The notes beneath the pieces are model-generated. The model searched no databases. It had not been told where the DNA came from and worked only from the letters and a program-made list of their open reading frames with translations. A stretch of DNA of 64,000 nt from Ciona intestinalis (taxonomy: Eukaryota > Chordata > Ascidiacea > Phlebobranchia > Cionidae): NCBI RefSeq assembly GCF_000224145.3, contig NC_020167.2, forward strand, positions 53,644 through 117,643. The letters run 5' to 3'. Below are positions 60,074 through 64,000 of the stretch, piece by piece. How positions within the stretch are numbered: the first letter of the stretch is position 1; each line of letters opens with the position of its first letter. The position numbers and the translations under genes were made by a program.

Positions 60074-60114
60074 GTTATGAATGAATGAATGTAACTTGCT
60101 TTATCTTTGCGTGG
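60074..60114 (-). repeat. SINE tail remnant
   Basis: TTATGAATGAATGAATGTAA then CTTGCTTTATCTTTGCGTGG is the reversed family tail, cut off where the hairpin at 60115 begins. Confidence 0.6.
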
Positions 60115-60190
60115 CCGGTGTCGTGATATATCTATTCCGACACTTAAATTCGTACCGCTATTGGTCGGAATAAATATATCAGGTCACCGG
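60115..60190. repeat. 76-bp hairpin (27-bp inverted arms)
   Basis: The arm CCGGTGTCGTGATATATCTA..TTCCGAC is inverted as GTCGGAATAAATATATCAGG..TCACCGG, about 23 of 27 positions matching. Confidence 0.75.
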
Positions 60191-60770
60191 CAGGAAAGCT
60201 GAATCGTACCGGTGGTTAAGAACCACTGGCCTAGAGCAGCAGTCTCCTTAGTCCTTTGTTTTAAGTTAGTCAAGGCAACGCTATGGCTGCTAAAGCAAAC
60301 ACCAGTAAAAGAATGTTAAATTCATGTATCATGCAATTCATAAGAAATATTAGTGTACTGAAGATCTGGTTACCAAAGACGCATATGGTTGGTAAATTCA
60401 TCTCTAATTTGCTGATTCATGTTATAAAATGTGATTAGTCATAACTCAGAATTTTATCCAATCAGAAAGAGCCACACAAGTTTTACACGAAATATAAGAA
60501 CTTATAATGTAGAATCAGCATCAGCCGGTAAACGAATGTTTGTAGTATTTTGAATTCGCGAAAACAACCATTTAGTTCCTTGGAATGTAAGATGATCAGT
60601 TGTTTTTGCGCTTTTAGAAAGTGGGGCTGTACAGAACGCGCAAAGTAAAATATTGTTAGAGAAGCATCCTACCTAATTAGTCGTTTTTATTTTTCAGTGT
60701 GTATAGGTTTAAGATTCCGTAGAATTTTTTATAAGTATTGTTCAACATCTTGGTCTCGGAATAGTTGACA
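60191..60770. promoter_or_regulatory. PDIA6 upstream region
   Basis: No coding signal. Contains a hAT-terminus-like fragment (GGTTAAGAACCACTGG at 60208) and presumably the PDIA6 promoter and 5' UTR. No ER-stress element was recognised with confidence. Confidence 0.4.
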
Positions 60771-63600
60771 ATGAAGTTTATTCTTTTAGGTATGCTGTCG
60801 TGTTGCTTTATTATTATAATAACAGAGTTCGTCAACTTTTTTACATGAACTTAATTTAAATGTACTCTACACCACTTTTCCATGTTAATACAGATTCCAA
60901 TTGTTTTCCACAGTTACTCTCATTATTGGATCAACATATGGATTCTATAATGATGATGATTACGTTGTGGAATTAACACCAAGTAATTTCGACTCTGAGG
61001 TTTTGGAAAGTAAAGAGTTGTGGTTGATTGAGTTTTATGCGCCGTGGTGTGGACATTGTAGCTCTCTTGCACCAGAATGGAAAAAGGCTGCAGATAATTT
61101 GCAGGTATATACTTACTGTGCTTTGTTTAAGTTAAAAAAAAACTTAACGTTACATAGTCTAGCCCATAATTATAATTTATATATAATATATATATTTGTG
61201 AATTTAACATTTCAGTGTTTTATAAAAATCTTGGTAATAATTTTGTGCCCGATGTAAAAAAAAAGTTAAATTGCTCTGATACTCCTTTGGCTGTTCACCA
61301 GAAAAATTATATTTTTCAATAAAAAAAAATACAAAAATGTATTTCTGACAAATTCGTGCAGAAGTAATTAATAGAAACATTCAATATTTCTGATACCAAT
61401 GAATAATTTGTATATAGATGTAAAGTAAAAGGTACCAACTCAGTTTCAAAAAGTACATGAAAAAACCTGCTTAAGTAAAAAAACATGCGCCATGTGACGA
61501 TGCATGGGATTTACTAAATTGAAAAATGTTTTAAATTTCGTAAAATGATTGGTTCACACGGACGCACTAATTTTTGTTATAAAGAAAATGGTACAGCAGG
61601 TACCAGTGAGGCATAATAAATATTTAATATAAAAAAGGTTAAAAATTTACCAATAGAAGAAAAAGTGTAGGCAAGATTCAGCATAGTATTCGCTATGTTT
61701 ATTCAAAAAAATTAAAATATACAATAAGTAAAGTCTGTATTATAATTTTATATAGTACTGTAACTGGGGTAAGATGGGACATCTTCAACACCTAATATGT
61801 AAATATCTTGGTTGTGTTTTAAACAATTAACAACAGTCTATGGGAATGGGAGTTACAGTTTTATATTTAATTTCTGTTCGTTTACTACCAAATCGGACGA
61901 GTAAACAGATGGAAAAGGTGTTCCATCTTTCCCCACCCTACTATATGTATATATATATCTACAAAATATTTACACAGAAGAAGCATTTAATAATCGTTAT
62001 GCCAATCCCGATTTTGTTTTCAATTTTATTTAGTAGTTTAGAAACCTTTTTTTTTAATTATTTTTTTACTTGTTTGAAACTTTGGTGGTACCTTTTAAAT
62101 TACATTTGAACATTTCTAAATTCTATCCATATTCAAATTTTGATTTTTTTGTTAGTACGGCCCATTAAAAGTTTGCAGGCACTGGTTTTTTTTATTTGAG
62201 AATATTTGAAACCTAAAAAATTAACAGGGAGTGGCGAATATTGCTGCTGTTGATATCGCACATCATACCACGTTAAGTGAACGTTACAATACTACAATTC
62301 CACCAGTTATTCTTATATTTAAAACCAACAAATACTCTCCCAGTATTTACAAAGGTACCAACCATCATTTAGTCGGTAAAAACTTCATGGGAATATAGAT
62401 TGTCATGTCATTCGTGGTGAATTTTAAACAGTAGCGAACATCTGTGAGTGAGCAAGGTGTTGACATAGTTGCATGGTAGTCTGTTAATGGTGGTTTCATG
62501 TATAGGGCCTTGCGAGCATTGGTGCAGTGAATGCAGATGCCCACCCCTCATTAGGCTCTAAATACGGTGTCCAAGGTTTTCCTACAATCAAAATCTTTGG
62601 TTTTGACAAAAGTAATCCAAAACCTTACAATGGTAAGTCCCAATACTTTTTGCAATTCGGTAATAAAAGCTGATAGCCAAGTGTGTATAGTTCATTTTAA
62701 TGTAGCCAAAGGTAGTTGTTACATGTTAGTTCTCTGTATATTACATATTTGTAAAATTGTTAAAAAACATTATTATGTTTAAAACCTTTGTTTTGTTTTT
62801 TAAAAAAATGTTTTGTTTTTTGAAACAATTGTTTTGGTCTAAAGCCTAAATTAGTAATAAATTGAGATGATACTTATTGTCCCGAACTCGCATCTCATTT
62901 TATATTCAGGTGCAAGATCTGCAGATGCCATCACTGATGCAGCAATGAAAGCAGTTCGCGAGATGGTAGAAGATCGAAAAAGTGGAAAAAAAGTAAAATT
63001 AGATCCTTCATAATGGGAAACTTTGTTAACCAAGTTTAAGTAATATGGGCTAACTTTGACATAAATCTTCAAAGTAATGGTGTGCCCTGCTGTAGGATCT
63101 CACTCACCTTCGTAGAATTAATACTTGTTGTGTGTTAGTGTTACTTTAAGGGACTTTACTGTGAATATCTTAACATTACTGCTGGCTTGTACTAAACCAG
63201 GGTTTCACAATTTTTCTGTAGAAACACACAGCACACTCAAGCTTTTCAAGATTAAATCACAATTTTAAGCCAATATTTATTTATTCTCTCAGAACTTATG
63301 CTTAAATAATAAATGTTTCATGGCTCACAAATGAAATTAAATAACCTTCCGTTAAACAACCATTATTTACATCATTTGGTATTAAAGTAATAGCAACTCT
63401 GTCCCAAATGTCTCTCACAGTATTTAGTTCTGTTCTCTCTTGAAATAATAAATCATTTGTTTATTGCTGATTGCAGCGTGGAGGTGGTGGTGGTGGACAA
63501 AGTCGAAAAGAGGAAAAATCATCAAGTGATGATGTCGTCACGCTTACCGATTCAAACTTTAGAGAACTTGTACTTGAAGGGAAAGAAACTTGGTTCGTTG
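60771..63600 (+). CDS. PDIA6: Protein disulfide isomerase A6 (partial, runs into gap)
   Basis: An ER-lumen thiol oxidoreductase/chaperone (P5). Exons seen: 60771-60789, 60914-61104, then 62228-62354 or 62506-62632, then 62910-62992, then 63477 to the gap at 63601. The first two exons encode a signal peptide ([16 protein letters not shown]) and the first thioredoxin domain with ELTPSNF and active site FYAPWCGHC. The alternative third exon supplies the second half of that domain. Next comes the helical [20 protein letters not shown] linker, then [19 protein letters not shown] and the start of the second thioredoxin domain ([18 protein letters not shown]). The second CGHC, the b domain and the ER-retention signal are beyond the gap or the window. 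The match to vertebrate PDIA6 ([20 protein letters not shown]) is strong. Confidence 0.93.
61270..62130. mobile_element. diverged MITE of the TGCTCAAATGTGATC family with nested MITE, PDIA6 intron 2
   Basis: CAGCAGGTACCAGTGAGGC (61596), CGATGCATGGGATTTAC (61499) and the right end GAAACTTTGGTGGTACC with TACATTTGAACATTTC (62076-62116) match parts of the 17410-17870 element. Boundaries are approximate. Confidence 0.45.
61753..61943. mobile_element. GGGGTAAGATGGGACA-type MITE, nested
   Basis: TAGTACTGTAACTGGGGTAA, GATGGGACATC on the left and GTTCCATCTTTCCCCACCCT, ACTATA on the right; interior GTTTTAAACAATTAACAACA and ACTACCAAATCGGACGAG shared with the other copies. Confidence 0.75.
62228..62354 (+). 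other. PDIA6: PDIA6 alternative exon, version A
   Basis: Acceptor TTAACAG, donor GTACCA. 127 bases, phase 0 to phase 1. Encodes [20 protein letters not shown] followed by [11 protein letters not shown] and ending SIYK-G. It keeps the cis-proline position and the beta-strand pattern, but differs strongly from canonical PDIA6. Confidence 0.85.
62506..62632 (+). other. PDIA6: PDIA6 alternative exon, version B (canonical-like)
   Basis: Acceptor ATGTATAG, donor GTAAGT. 127 bases, phase 0 to phase 1. Encodes [20 protein letters not shown] followed by [12 protein letters not shown], closely matching vertebrate PDIA6, and ending KPYN-G. Same length as version A with about 15 of 42 residues shared. 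Confidence 0.9.
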
Positions 63601-63725
63601 NNNNNNNNNNNNNNNNNNNNNNNNNNNNNNNNNNNNNNNNNNNNNNNNNNNNNNNNNNNNNNNNNNNNNNNNNNNNNNNNNNNNNNNNNNNNNNNNNNNN
63701 NNNNNNNNNNNNNNNNNNNNNNNNN
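63601..63725. other. assembly gap (125 N)
   Basis: Run of N interrupting the PDIA6 exon that begins the second thioredoxin domain. Confidence 0.99.
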
Positions 63726-64000
63726 AGGGCCTGCGAGCATTGGTGCAGTGAATGCAGATGCCCACCCCTCATTAGGCTCTAAATACGGTGTCCAAGGTTT
63801 TCCTACAATCAAAATCTTTGGTTTTGACAAAAGTAATCCAAAACCTTACAATGGTAAGTCCCAATACTTTTTGCAATTCGGTAATAAAAGCTGATAGCCA
63901 AGTGTGTATAGTTCATTTTAATGTAGCCAAAGGTAGTTGTTACATGTTAGTTCTCTGTATATTACATATTTGTAAAATTGTTAAAAAACATTATTATGTT
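63726..64000 (+). other. duplicate of 62504-62779, probably an assembly artefact
   Basis: The whole stretch repeats the PDIA6 version-B exon and its following intron base for base, except that CCTTGCG reads CCTGCG at the very start, next to the gap. Identity through intron sequence argues for a misplaced or allelic contig end, not an ancient exon copy. Confidence 0.8.

Noticed and set aside
63726-63852. Third copy of the PDIA6 alternative exon
   Set aside because: Base-identical through the intron and next to a gap; best read as an assembly duplication.

Overview
The window looks like nuclear DNA of a tunicate, most probably a Ciona species (inference from gene content, small AT-rich introns and repeat style; no search was run). 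It is AT-rich, has compact intron-dense genes on both strands, carries many short non-autonomous DNA transposons and a tRNA-derived SINE, and has three N gaps (32326-32375, 59904-60028, 63601-63725). I found no LTR element, virus copy, CRISPR array or ordinary tRNA gene.

Layout. Plus strand: elongin A (ELOA, 1453-8299, 16 exons), then muscle-type pyruvate kinase (PKM, 9325-14440, 11 exons). Next is a head-to-head pair of small unnamed multi-pass membrane proteins (15777-16342 minus, 16517-17052 plus). Minus strand: a UDP-GlcNAc-type nucleotide-sugar transporter (SLC35A3-like, 17951-19966) and an intronless TRPV channel (20835-23240). TMEM70, a mitochondrial ATP-synthase assembly factor, lies on the plus strand (23770-25544), divergent from TRPV. 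An intronless DDX5/DDX17-type RNA helicase follows on the minus strand (27195-28952). About 7 kb of repeat-rich DNA separates it from ATR (36015-59334, plus), the DNA-damage checkpoint kinase. I could thread ATR through 42 exon positions to 2640 codons without a frame break. The window ends inside PDIA6 (60771 onward).

The most interesting signal is a pair of tandem duplicated, same-length exons in each of two neighbouring genes. In ATR, 57062-57219 and 57312-57469 each encode the 53-residue kinase hinge and first C-lobe helices. In PDIA6, 62228-62354 and 62506-62632 each encode 42 residues of the first thioredoxin domain, including the cis-proline. In both pairs the two copies have identical splice phases and diverged sequence, and including both copies causes a frameshift with an early stop. 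That is the signature of mutually exclusive alternative exons. If real, the ATR pair would produce two kinases with different ATP-pocket hinges.

Other points: two GC-AG introns in PKM; a one-base frame disruption at the ELOA C-terminus; several transposons with clean 8-bp target duplications (hAT type), one with a very GC-rich terminal repeat; a SINE copy with a 113-bp internal tandem duplication; and a false duplication of PDIA6 sequence after the last gap. The genes are unrelated housekeeping or signalling genes, and I see no operon or shared pathway.
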